Assembly (NCBI GenBank): GCA_963921825.1
Contig: OY997589.1
Coordinates: 21,659,735 to 21,723,734 of the forward strand
Direction of reading: 5' to 3'
Length of the DNA stretch: 64,000 nucleotides
From: Erodium maritimum
Taxonomy: Eukaryota > Streptophyta > Magnoliopsida > Geraniales > Geraniaceae
Shown: positions 1 to 10,894 of the stretch, in pieces
How positions within the stretch are numbered: position 1 is the first letter of the stretch
Layout: each line of letters opens with the position of its first letter
The notes under the pieces: generated by a model
The model's input: only the letters and a program-made list of their open reading frames with translations
Told to the model about the DNA's origin: nothing
Database searches by the model: none
Made by a program: the position numbers and the translations under genes

Positions 1-2221
1 GTCATATATCTAAGGAAATGATTGAAAGGTTAGTAAAGAATGACCTCTTCATTTATTTGGATTTATTTGATCATAAAAATTGTGTTGAGTGCATTTAAGG
101 AAAGCACATAAGACACATACTTACGGAAATAGTCACAAGAAGCTTATAGCTCCTTGAAGTTGTACACACCGACATTTATGGGGTTAATGTTCTATCATTT
201 TGATGGATAAAAGTATTTACCAACTTTATTGATGATGTTTTGCGTTACAGATGTGTCTAGTTATCACATGACAAATCTCAAACGTTAGATATTCTTGAGG
301 TGTTTTTGAATGATGTTGAGATACAATTAGACAAAAGGGTGAGAATTGTTTGTAATGAAAGAGATGGTGATTACAAAATTTATTATGAAAGTGGATAGTG
401 TCCATTCCATTTTCTAAGTTCTTAAAGGTTGTGGTATATGGATTACACCAACATAATGATGTTGCAAAAGTCATAATTGTACCTTAATGCATATGGTTAG
501 TGTGAGCTTGGAATAAAGATTCAAGAAGTTAGAGTGCATGTCTGTTTGTCTCCATCTTCTTCTCAAGTTGTTGTTCATGTACATGTTGACCATGATAATG
601 ATATACAAGAACAACAAATTCATGTCTAAGCACCACATTATGGAGTTGAAATGAATGAGTCTATGATAGATAAATCACTAGAAACTACATTACGAAACTT
701 GTTAAATCTAATGATTAAGTGGTCTATCTATAGGATTCCAATTATAACTTTGAAATCATAGAGTGGTACCGTTCTGTTTTCATAATCCATAAAAATTAAA
801 TTGTAGCTCATTACGATTTAGAGTTTCACCAAATGGAAGTGAAAACTATTTTTCTAGAATGAGAACTTAGATGAAAAAAAAAATATGGGTCAACCTGAAG
901 GTTTTGTGGTTGATAGAAAAGAACACACAGTGTGTAAACTTAAGAAGTCAATATACAAAGTTAAATAGTTTCCCAACGATGTTATCTAAAGTTTAATGAT
1001 AACATATTCTTTGGACTTAAAGAAAACATCGTTGATCGATGTATGTATCTAGAGATCAGCGGGAACAAGTTTACAATTTATGGTTTATATGTTGACGATA
1101 TCTTGCTTGTTATTAATGATCTAGGTTTATAATGGTCGAACCAAGAAATTTATCTCTAAATTTTTGGGGAACGAAATGTATGACTGAGACATCCTTTGTG
1201 ATATATTGATCAATAAATCGCAAGGATGGTGGGGATTGTCTCATAAAGCATACATTATAAAATTCTAGAGAGATTCAAGATGAATAAATGCTTTATAATT
1301 GTTGTTCCAATTTAAGTTCTAATATTGGTCTCTAATAATGACCAAAGAATGAACTGGAAAACAATTTTATGAAATTCTTTATGTGAAGCTGCAAAGGAAG
1401 TATTGATGTATCTACAAGAATGAAAAATTTTATGTTCACTTTTAAGAGATCTTATCACCTTAGGGTGATGGATATGCTTATTCAAATTTCATGAAAAAGT
1501 ATGAAGTAGAATGTTATTTCTATTTTCACTATGGAGGTTAAGTTCGTAACATGCTTTGAGGCTTATGACTACAAAATTTAATTTCAGGACTTGAAATTGT
1601 CAACTTTATCGTCAAGTTGCTGAAAATTAATGTGATATTTTGTAGTAGTCTTCTTTATGAAACACAATGTATCATAAAGGTGCTAATTATATTTAATTGA
1701 TATACTTTGTCGTTAAAGAAGAGGTTTAGAAACAAAGAGTATCAATCAAACACATTAGCACAATTCTTATGATTGCAGATCCATTAAGAAATGATTGCTC
1801 ATAAAACATTTAAAGATTATGTTGAAAGCATGAGGATAATTGGATGTCATCATTAATGTTATTTTAAGTTTTATGTGGCTGACACCTTGAGCTCTTTTAT
1901 TTGGTTTCTAATATAATTTATGAATCTTGTTCTATGCTTGGCATATGCATTATGTGAACAAACAAGATTTCGTCTTTAATAAGACATTATGGGACCATTA
2001 CTGAAAAGCTTATTATGTGTCTTGTTGAGTGTGATGCTAATATTGTGATACATAGAAAGGACTACGTCATAAATTGATGTACAACCGCTATGATCCTTAT
2101 TAGTTTTCATATTTGACAATGACTTTTATGTCGTAACCAATATTATGATTAGTCTACCTTATACAATGCACAAATTATGTTAAACCAGATTATACAATGA
2201 CCCTTGGGTCAAGTGGGAGAA
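1..2221 (+). mobile_element. Decayed Ty1/copia retrotransposon, internal region
   Basis: Broken-frame translation on the plus strand shows copia polyprotein landmarks in order. Near 1-250 there is a GAG-pre-integrase/integrase start (ISKEMIERLVKNDL..., then LLEVVHTDIYG). Near 890-965 there is a reverse-transcriptase block (GQPEGFVVDRKEHTVCKLKKSIY), and near 1075-1115 the RT catalytic-site block GLYVDDILLV, with its DD pair kept. Stops and frameshifts occur throughout, so nothing is translatable. The 5' LTR and gag lie outside the window. A purine-rich tract (agtgggagaatg, about 2214-2224) directly precedes a TGTTGGATAC LTR start, as a polypurine tract should. An old, inactive copy. Confidence 0.8.
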
Positions 2222-2590
2222 TGTTGGATACTTTCATGTATAAGCCCATTATGTGGCCCAAGTGGTTGGTATAATTAAGATAGTAATTATTGGTTAATCA
2301 AAATAAGGTAATTCCCATTATAACCCTGATGGTGGGTATATAGGTATGAAACCCTAGGGATTTGGTCCTCTCCCTACCCATTTACGATAGTTTTCTGTTC
2401 TATCTCTGAAACCTAATCAAGCCGCCTAAAGAGGGTCAAGAGGGAGAAACCAAATCCATCAATCAAATACTATTTTCGCTGTTCTAATGGATCAAGGTAT
2501 GTTTCTCTTGATCTATTATTGATTGTGGAAATCATATTGTTCTAAGATCTAGGCTTTTAAGGTTTATGCAATATTAGGGATTCAATTGCA
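2222..2590 (+). repeat. 3' LTR of the Ty1/copia element
   Basis: The sequence starts TGTTGGATAC directly after a polypurine tract and ends ...TTCAATTGCA, giving the TG...CA termini of an LTR of about 369 bp. It lies exactly where copia coding homology stops and LINE homology begins. The partner 5' LTR is outside the window, so the end is inferred from the CA and from the start of LINE sequence. Confidence 0.55.
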
Positions 2591-2599
2591 TGATTTTGA

Positions 2600-4455
2600 T
2601 TCGATTAAAACTTACATCAGGTTCATTGCCTATGAAGTATTTAAGCTTTCTTTTGGGTGCTTCGCCTAAGAGATTGCTTACTTGGGAACCGGTGATTAGT
2701 AAGTATCATTCAACTTTAGCTTTATGGCATGCAAAATATTTTTCTGTGACTGGTAGAGTTGTTTTGATTCACTCTACCCTTTTTGGTTTGCCTTTATTTT
2801 TCATGTCCCTGGTTAAGGCACCAAAAGAGGTTATTAAAGCCCTTAAGGCTATATAGAGGAGGTTTCTTTAGAGGAATGGGGGCGATGGTTGAGTTTTGAA
2901 TAAGGTTAAATGGTATGTTGTTTGCAGGCCTAAGCATTTGGGGGGTCTCGGCCTTCGCGGGAAAGGCGAAATGAATGTTGCTTTGTTAGCGAAGTGGTGG
3001 TGGCGATTTGTTATTAATAAACGATCCTTATGGAAAATCCTCATTTGTTTAAGGATGGGTTAGGATATCGATGATTGGTATTTATCTCGTTTGGATAATT
3101 CTGGTAATTGTTATTTGTTTAACCATATTCTGGATCTTGCTAGAAATCTTGTATTTTGCAGGATGTTTGGCAATCAGAGCCTTTCCGGAACTTGGGACGA
3201 GGTGATTCTATCTCTTTTGGGGAGTATGTGTGGATCGGCGACACTCCTTTGAGGGTTTGGTTCCCGTTGGCATTCTCTAGGGTTGTTATTGGGGTTGGAG
3301 CTGTGGTTGATTTTTAGATTGATCAGGGGTGGTCGATTGCTTTTAGAAGTAGCTGGGACAACAGAGAACGAGATAAGGTATGTGCTTTAATTGCTTGTAT
3401 AGAAGATTGTGTTATTTCCCCTGATTTAGAGGATGTCCTTTTATGAAGGAAATCTTCTTCTGATTTTTCTGTCTCTACTACTTACTCTACTTTTATGAAG
3501 GAGGATTTAGTGGTGGTCGATCCTTGGATTTCGGTGTTATGGGTAGCAAGGATCCCTCCAAAACATAACCTACTTTATGGTTGGCATTACAGAATGCTCT
3601 GCCTACGATGATTTTTTTGAAAAGTAGGGGTATGTTCTTGACGATTAACTAGATGTTTTCCCTCTTTGTAAGTCTGTTATGGAGACCATTGATCATTTAT
3701 TGTTACATTGTTCTGTATCTTGGTGGATTTGGGGTAAGGTTTTTGAGTGGTGGAGTTTAGTATGAGTTATGCCCAAGACTATTGTAGAGGTGCTTTTGGT
3801 GTGCAGAGGTGTGGGGTCTCATCATTTTTAGAAGGTCTGGATTCGGGTATGCTATGTGACAGTGTGACATCTTTGGTTGCTCAACAATACTGCTGTTTTT
3901 AATCAGGTTATGGAGATTGGGGATGTGGTAATGGGGAAGATAGTGAACCATTCATTTGTTATTATGTGGCAGTCTAATTCTATGAGGTCTGGTTTCTCTT
4001 TTGCGGATTGGTGCAGGAAGCTTGGTTGGTGTATTCGGCCTAGGAGGGGTCGGGGTCGGTTTTGATGGTGTGGAGTTTTGGTGTGCAGGAGCTTTGGGTG
4101 GTTTACTCCTCTCAGGTTTTGCCTGTTGTTACTGCGGTCTGGCGAGTGCTCATCTAGGGGAAGGTTAAGGGTTGATATACTCTTCGGAGTGGAGGGGCAC
4201 ATATTACTTAGTCTTTATAAGACTAGAGGATCCACTTGTTCACCATGAGACATTGTTCGTTGGTCTCGGTGAGACACCTGAGGTGGTTGTCATATCATTT
4301 TTGTGCGTTCTGTTTGTCTTTGTGTTTAATTTTCGGGCTTTAGGCCCTTAGCTCATTTTATGAGTTCATTTGTTATCGTTGTTTTCAGCTTCTTTTTCCT
4401 TCTTGGAATTGGTCTTTCATTAATAAAAAAATTCAAGCTTATAAAAAAATAATTA
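2600..4455 (+). mobile_element. 5'-truncated LINE (L1-type) relic
   Basis: The plus strand encodes the C-terminal part of a plant LINE reverse transcriptase. An open stretch at 2590-2856 reads GSLPMKYLSFLLGAS...WEPVISKY...ALWHAKYFSVTGRVVLIHSTL..., the usual block after the RT catalytic core. Broken reverse-transcriptase zinc-binding domain sequence follows to about 4065. The 3' end reads ...ctttcattaataaaaaaattcaagcttataaaaaaat (about 4418-4450), a typical plant LINE terminus. Several frames are needed to read it and the RT core is missing, so it is dead. It starts where the copia LTR ends, which could mean 5' truncation or that the copia element inserted into it. Confidence 0.75.
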
Positions 4456-4540
4456 TTTAAATTATTAGTGAATTAATGATAAAAAGCCGTAAATTTTTTA
4501 TAAAACTATCATGACCGATCAACCACTTCCCCTCACCAAC

Positions 4541-5692
4541 TCTATATAATGACTGAACCCACTGCATCATGCGGGGGACGCCATGGGACTATCACCATGC
4601 ATCCGCCTAGTTCATCGAAGGGGATACGGGATGGCTCGCTGACCACACCCAAGATACCAACGGCCTGTGACGGGGCTCCATCCTTCCCCACCTCTACTTC
4701 GCTACCACCGCCTCTCCATAGGTTTCCACTCTATCGACCACGCTTGTCGCGGTCCATTGGGACATGGCTGAACGGAACGGGTCGACTCCCACTAGCCTCC
4801 TTCAGAACCATGATTGTCGACCATCCCTTGCAAATAACCGAATTATCTGATCCCAATGGAACCCCACGAGCCACCGCGACCATTACACTCCCCCTCTTCC
4901 TATGGATCTGCCTGCTAGCGATGAACTCCTCGAGGGGGCTTCTTCAAATGTCTGTTTTCAAGACTCGCCCACAGATTGAGACGCGGGGGAAACAAACCTG
5001 TCAGAATCATGGACTGCACACGACTAAGAGTGCACAAGGAAACCCAACTGAAGCAATCCAAAAGTAATTCATTGAGGCAATCTCAAAAACTCAAATGTAC
5101 CCCTAGTCCCCATCCATGTAGGTGCCCCCGAAGCCTAGAAAAGAAGTGGCGGCCCAACAATAAGAGACCTCTTACATATTCTGAAAGCACATCCTTGGTG
5201 CTAGAAGCACGTGTGCCCCTGCTTAGTATCATAATTTCCCCTAATGAAGGGAAAGGACCAAGTGAGGGCCTGGCAATACAGGACCTCCTACCTAACCAAG
5301 ATCCCCCCACGTGTATTCCAGATGTCTGGATGGGCCAACACCTAGGGATGTAGACTGCCCGACCATGAATTAAGCGAGGATTGTTGCACAGCCTCGCTTG
5401 GGAATATGATTGGGTCAACTCGCATCTGGTTATGCATGGGGATGCACGACCCACCATGCCATCATCGGTGTAAACCCGATAGCCTCCCCTCCCCCTCCCC
5501 GTTGTCTGGTGCTCTCCCCTGCTACCCATTTATCGCCTTATGCGGCAGCTCCAAGTCGAGTCATATAATAGGACTCTTGGGCAACCTCATGGTAGCACGT
5601 CTAATGGTTATGATCTTCTAGCTAAGTACCCTTGGTTCGTCGGGTTTTTTTTATAGGGTTAGCGTCTGTTACCTACTGGTCACGACTCTAGT
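4541..5692 (+). repeat. Dispersed repeat family X, copy A (5' part)
   Basis: GC-richer than its surroundings. The 3' half (about 5290-5692) matches two other places in the window, 10270-10870 and 26700-27130. All three share a block of the form tgtatggggatgcac..., then a run rich in ccctcacc, then a tail near gttagcgtctgttacctac. In one plus frame the three copies give similar peptides (CMGMHDPPCHHRCK, CMGMHASPCQCRCK, CPGKHTSPCHVRV). I do not recognise the element. A degraded retroelement (LINE-like or large non-autonomous) is likely. No intact coding sequence is supported; open frames of 125-172 codons here look like chance in GC-rich DNA. The copy resumes after the solo LTR at about 8937. 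Confidence 0.45.
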
Positions 5693-5697
5693 CTCTC

Positions 5698-8600
5698 TAT
5701 AAAGCCCACTTATTTTAAAAAGGGTTATCTTTTGCAATTTGAAAACGACGAGGTAAGATTTTGCAATAAGTGATTTTAAAAGAAAAAAAAGAAGAGGTTG
5801 GTCTGGACCAGGCCAGACCTGGGCTTGGGCCTCACGAACTCACGCCTTGGGCCGAGCAACCCAAACCGTACCATTTCTCAAGCCCAGCCCACGCCTTCAG
5901 CAGTAGCGAACCCTACGCGATCAAAACGAAGAACGCGCCGCTTCAGCTTCACTATTCACGCACGCATCACGAGGACAACTCCTCCTTCCTCTCGTCCCTC
6001 TCGTCGCGACCTCGCCTGCTCGAGCCAAAGCTCTCGCCGGAGCACCACCACCCTCGCCCGACTCTCCTCCGTCACCCACGATCCACCTTCAGCACACCCG
6101 TACCTAAAAATCCCTTCCCTTCTCTTCTCCGTCCTCCTCGACTTGTTTCAACGCCTCGCCACCGTACCACCAAGCTGCACCGCGCCGTTGACAGACCCAA
6201 TCGAAGACGGTGAGCCCTTTTCCCATCCTTCTTCTACTCCCCCGTCATCCCTAGCCCGGAATTTCTGAACGCTCGAGCTCAAATGGACCGTGTTTGAGCG
6301 TAGAAGCTCGGCCGGAGTTCTCAACTCCAGATCTGAGCCAGGCTCGCCGGCGAGCTTCTCACCGCACCAGATTTGGACAGGTGAGGTCTGGATCTCACTC
6401 CTTCAACCTCCCCTCGCCCTCCCGAGCGTCTTGACACCTCCACCGCCGAAGTGGGTCAGTACGTGCCTTGGGCCCTGGCCAGGTCCAAGTCCGGTTCGCA
6501 GTTCGGGTCTGGTCTGGAGTTCGGGTCCGGGTCGGGTCTGGACTCTGGGTCGGGCTCGGACCGGGTCTGGACTCGGGTTTGGGCCTGGATCCAGGTCGGA
6601 CTCGGGTCGGGCCTGGTCAGACCAGCTTTTATAATTAATTTAATTAATTTAAATTAATCACTTATTGGGTTTTAAAATCAGATAAACACCTGGATTTATC
6701 GGACAATTAAACAGACTTTTGGACATCGAACTTTGGACTTAATTATTAAATTGGAGAACCGTTACGGGTTGGACCGGGACTGATACGTCCCTTTTGTGTT
6801 AAACCAGACCGTTACCCCGAGCACGGAGAAGACCGGTGTTGGCCATGACGTCAGCAGCTAGGAGACGCAGCTGTCGGTTCTTCAAGAGGTAGGGATTACC
6901 TCGAAACTCGCTTATTACGATTTTACTAGAATGCATATAGGGAAACCTAATAAACGGATAAACAACTAGTATGCATATAGGATGTGAACCACTAGTATAG
7001 ACGTATCAACTATGAACATTTACGATTCTGTCTTGGGAACTTGCCGTGCTGGTAGAATCAGGCCATGTCGTGCATGTAGGATTGATTGCTGTTTGTGGAT
7101 TGCTATGTTGTACTATTTGAACGGTTAATAAAAGATAAACATGAAAACGAGTAGAGTTGGTTTGAGAATACATGATAGTGATTTGAGTATGATTTCATGA
7201 TATGTTGGATTGGGGATATTGGGGAACGAATACCGGTTAAGCCGGTGGGGTTTACCACGTTGAGTGTGGTGACGGTAAGTGATGGTAAGTGTGGAACGTT
7301 TGTGAGTGTCATTAAGGGTCAAAGCCTGGTATATTCGGTGGATCTTGTTGTTGTTATGCGTGGGCAAGTGTGCCGTGATTGTTACGATGTGAACCATTGG
7401 TTGTGATATGGTCGGGTGAGTGATAGACCGACGTGACTGTGGTATTCTGTGAAGCATGTGTTGCTATGGTTGGTAAGTTGAGAAGGATGATACGTGATAT
7501 TCGGTGAAGCGTGTGTTTCTATGTTTTGGGAAAGTGTGCCATGTGTGTGAGTGATCGTAATTGTGGTCGTAGTACTGTGGTTACCTGTGAGTGTGATTGT
7601 GTTTGTGACTGTGTTACCGTGGTTACCCGAGAAAGACGCGATGTGTTGCACGAAGCGACTGTGTGTCGGTAAAACGCTGTGTCCCGATGTGTTGCGCAAA
7701 GAGACCGTGTGTCGGTAAAACGCTGTGTCCGCGATGTGTTGCGCGAAGAGACCGTGTGTCAGTAAAATACTGTGTCCGCGATGTGTTGCGCGAAGAGACC
7801 GTGTGTCGGTAAAACGTTGTGTCCGCGATGTGTTGCGCGAAGAGACCGTGTGTCGGTAAAATGTTGTGTTCGCGATGTGTTGCGCGAAGAGACCGTGTGT
7901 CGGTAAAACACTGTGTCCGCGATGTGTTGCGCGAAGAGACCGTGTGTCGGTAAAACACTGTGTCTGCGATGTGTTGTGCGAAGAGATGTGTTCAACGATG
8001 AGGTCGACCGCCTCTCCCGACTGTGTGTTATAGGAAAGTTGTGTACGGTTACGCCGGGCCGAGCGGGTTGCTCCCGAGACCGTGCATGGGTTACGAATTG
8101 TGTGTTTCGCTAATGTTTGGATTGAATGAGTGTTGCTGAGTTTGTGGCTATGGGTGTTTCCTTGTTATGAGGTGTGTGTAACTGTGAATGACTTGATTTG
8201 ATTGTTTGATGGTGAATTCATGTGTGTAGCTTCCGTGTAAGTTAAAGTGTCGTATTTGTGGTTGTCCGTAAGTCGGTTGTGAAGGGGCTTGGATGTGGAA
8301 TCTCGGGACAGTTTGCGGTCGGGTCAAGTGAAATTGGTTTAAGTTGGATTATTTGTCTTCGTTGTCGCTTTCTCTTTTTAATCGTTAAAAAGTTAGTTTA
8401 GAAACGTAATTGGGTGTCTTACTGGATTGTAACCTTATCGTTGTGTGCCTTAGTCGATTGGATGGTGTTGAGCTGAAGTTAGTATGGTTGGACTGGTAAA
8501 CGTCAGGTTAAAAAGGGGGTTTTGTCTTTAAATTGGCTTAAGTGTCGCATCGTTGTTTTAACCGTTTGACGTGACTTAGACTTGTAGAATAGTTTTCTGG

Positions 8601-8931
8601 TAAATCTGTTTGAGGTGGTTTTTGGGGCCTTCCCTACTGAGCGTCAAGGTCACCCCTTACCGTGTTTTTCTACAGGTGATAGTTATACTTTGGACTAGAG
8701 GGTTACGCAGAGCTGGGAGCTAGCGGAGGCCCGGGGTTAATTTATAATTCGTAGAGACGTACTTCGCTTTTTGAGTTATTGTATTTGACTGAGCTAAGAC
8801 TCAGGATTTGAAACTCCCGTTGTTTTATATTATTTTATTCTTTATCAGATATTCGTTACTTTTAAACTGTTTTATTTAATTTCACTAAGTCACGTCACGG
8901 GTCCGGTTAATACCGGATTTGGGGCGTGACA
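5698..8931 (+). mobile_element. Solo LTR (about 3.2 kb), large-LTR family, copy 1
   Basis: The termini are TATAAAGCCC... and ...GGGGCGTGACA, flanked by CTCTC at 5693-5697 and 8932-8936, an exact 5-bp target duplication. The matching element at 58398-61304 begins TGTAAAG, so the first dinucleotide here looks like a TG to TA change, as cytosine methylation decay on the other strand would give. Shared landmarks with that copy are a GGGTC-rich tract (about 6480-6610), a conserved block near 6770-6895 (gggactgatacgtccc...), and a 3' end of gtccggttaataccggattt. No gag, pol, primer-binding site or second LTR is present, so this is a solo LTR left by LTR-LTR recombination. The length and GGCGTGACA end suggest a Ty3/gypsy chromovirus; the class is inferred, since no coding part exists. 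Orientation is not fixed. Confidence 0.8.
7639..7989 (+). repeat. 47-bp tandem repeat array inside solo LTR 1 (about 7.5 units)
   Basis: Units begin with cgatgtgttgcgcgaagaga at 7639, 7685, 7732, 7779, 7826, 7873, 7920 and 7967. The first spacing is 46 and all the rest are 47. Each unit carries accgtgtgtcggtaaaac and ctgtgtcc. The last unit is cut at about 7989. The related LTR at 58398-61304 has only scattered, degenerate versions of the motif (for example gagtcggtaaaacgctgtgt near 60392), so the array expanded after the two copies diverged. Open frames through it are a by-product of the repeat. Confidence 0.9.
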
Positions 8932-9050
8932 CTCTCCATTTCATTTCCTATCATTTCAGTGTTTGTTCTCACATTTCTATTATCGTTATTGGCCATATGT
9001 CTGTAGTTCGATGTTATTAATAAAGTACTATAATTTGATTAAAAAAAATA
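8932..9050 (+). repeat. Dispersed repeat family X, copy A (3' end, after the solo LTR)
   Basis: With the LTR and one CTCTC removed, the sequence runs on from 5692 into a T/C-rich 3' tail (catttcatttcctatcatttc...) ending attaataaagtactataatttgattaaaaaaa. Copies B (about 10795-10870) and C (about 27045-27130) have comparable tails. The ending, an AATAAA-like signal followed by A-rich sequence, suggests a retroposed RNA. Confidence 0.4.
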
Positions 9051-9329
9051 TGATAAAAAGACGTAAAATAGACTTTCAACTCATAAAATAGTTTGATTTG
9101 AAATGTCAAAAGGTAAATACAATCATTTCATATAATTCTGTTAGTTTTTGCTAGTAGATGCTTGTGACCAATAGTGTATGAGATATTTTGCAACATACGA
9201 GACCATAAGATAAAAATAGGAAACATAAGGGTACTAAATAGTATTAACCCTCTTTATTTAAATACCTTTAATTTTAGAATTTGTCTCGATGATAGCTTAA
9301 CTTGTTATCAGACCTTTTTTATGCCTCTA
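9051..9329. other. AT-rich spacer, nothing recognised
   Basis: I see no coding similarity, repeat partner or RNA gene here. The sequence is AT-rich with no long open frame of convincing composition. Confidence 0.5.
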
Positions 9330-10870
9330 GGGATCGGTGCCTCCTCTCTCCCTCTCTAAATTCGCCGCTCGCCGCCTTAGGACCTTGCGATTCCTCTCTC
9401 GATAACTCAACCACTAGCCGCCTCAGGCTTCCTCTGCTCTGCTCTAACCACCATCACCCTCGTGCTTCGCCTGTCTTGCCGAGTTCCGATACTACCCCAG
9501 TCATCGCCATCACTATCGCGCTGCTCCTTACCCACATGCTGTCATCCACCATCTAGGATGACCACCCCTGTATCATGCCACCGGACCCACCTCAAGAGTT
9601 TATAAAACCAAACTGGCCAAAAAATAATAGGTATTGTCCCCTCCACTTTCGCCTTGTTCACGGCTGGTGTCACCCATACATGTCCTCTCTTCTTCCCCGA
9701 CGTCAAAGTCATCCATGACTTCCCCAATCATACTACAACTGGGTACGTCTAAACGGAACCCAAGCCCCCTATGTTCCCTGCCCTCGAAGCGCGTTTACTA
9801 GATGCTACGAGCTATGATGACCCCTCCTAACTCCTCAACTGGATCTTGTGCACATACCTCTTCCTCCGCTAAAGATCCAGACCGCGCGTCCCCTTCAACG
9901 GAGATGTCAACTATGTCATGGCCTACCCCTTTGAACAGGGAAGGGGCACCACCAGAGCGTCTCTCCTCTCCCTCGGTCTGATGACGATGGCTCCGTCGCT
10001 AAGGGGCTCTGTCTGGCCGCCATAAACTATCAACCGCTATGCAGTCCGAGAGTATCCTTCCAAGTCCTCTATCAAACTGGTCCCACCGATATAAAGCCAC
10101 GAGATGGGAGATATCCCCCCTCTTCCAAGTCGGGATCGGTCGACATAGGCCACTCCCACTGGTACCTGCTTCCCACGATAGGGAAGGAGTGTTGAGGGCC
10201 TCCTAGCTACTCCCTTGGACGAATAAGATTTGGTTCCCCACTCTGTTGGGTCGGAGAACCATGGTCCCAACTCAAGATCTTCTGCCTAACACATCAGCAC
10301 GCCCGGGGTGCTGGAAGCACGCGTGCCACTGTTCGGTACCACCGCCTCGAATCCCTGAGGCCATAAGACCAAGTGAAGCTGGTGCAAAGCAAAATCGCCT
10401 GCCTAACTTGGAGAATCTTATTGGGGGCTCCAAAAAACTACACGTCTCGAGGGATATGCCCCCCTCCCGATTAGAGCATCGACATGCCAAGAGATCTCAT
10501 AGGACAATAAGTGTGAGATGTATCATTGGGGTGTGTATGGGGATGCACGCCTCACCCTGCCAATGCCGATGTAAGTTTGACTCCCTCTTTCCCCATTATA
10601 TGGTGTTCTCCTTGGATAAATGTTATCCTCTCAAATGACTTAGATCTTTTTATTACCAGCATTTTCAGGTGGAGTTAGATAATGATCGTTATGCGCTACA
10701 ACTGAGTAGTCATCCGTGTGAAAACTATCCACCAATAGATTGTCTTTAAATTAGCTGAGTATATTGTCTTAGAGTTAACGTTTGGTACCTACCGATCATG
10801 ACTTATGTCTTATCCTTTTATTTCATTTCTTTACATTCACGTCAATTTCTTTTTATGCTCCTGCTTGCGT
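9330..10870 (+). repeat. Dispersed repeat family X, copy B
   Basis: A GC-rich segment begins cctctctccctctctaaattcgcc, like an untranslated leader. It runs through broken frames to the shared block at about 10530-10630 (gtgtgtatggggatgcacgc...tggataaatgttatcc), then gttaacgtttggtacctacc and a T-rich tail to about 10870. Alignment to copies A and C is clearest in the last 300-400 bases; the upstream halves are too diverged to align by eye. No intact ORF of plausible composition is seen. A degenerate retroelement is most likely, type unassigned. Confidence 0.45.
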
Positions 10871-10894
10871 CTGTATTACGAGTTTATAATCTAT

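Noticed and set aside
3877..4202. Short open frames on both strands near the 3' end of the first LINE
   Set aside because: The plus-strand frame is the decayed LINE C-terminus, and the minus-strand frame is its shadow.
5770..6634. Open frames of 100-156 codons rich in Arg, Pro and Ser
   Set aside because: They overlap in several frames of a GC-rich LTR segment that is not conserved as protein in the second LTR copy.
7639..7989. Regularly spaced repeats that could suggest a CRISPR array
   Set aside because: Units are contiguous with no unique spacers, and the sequence is plant nuclear DNA inside an LTR.
7623..7995. Minus-strand open frames of 78-111 codons with a repeated peptide (TDTRSLRATHR-type), which look like a repeat protein
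   Set aside because: They lie wholly inside the 47-bp tandem array of the solo LTR. A 47-bp unit shifts frame every copy, so the peptide repeats follow from the DNA repeat; there is no start context or conservation.
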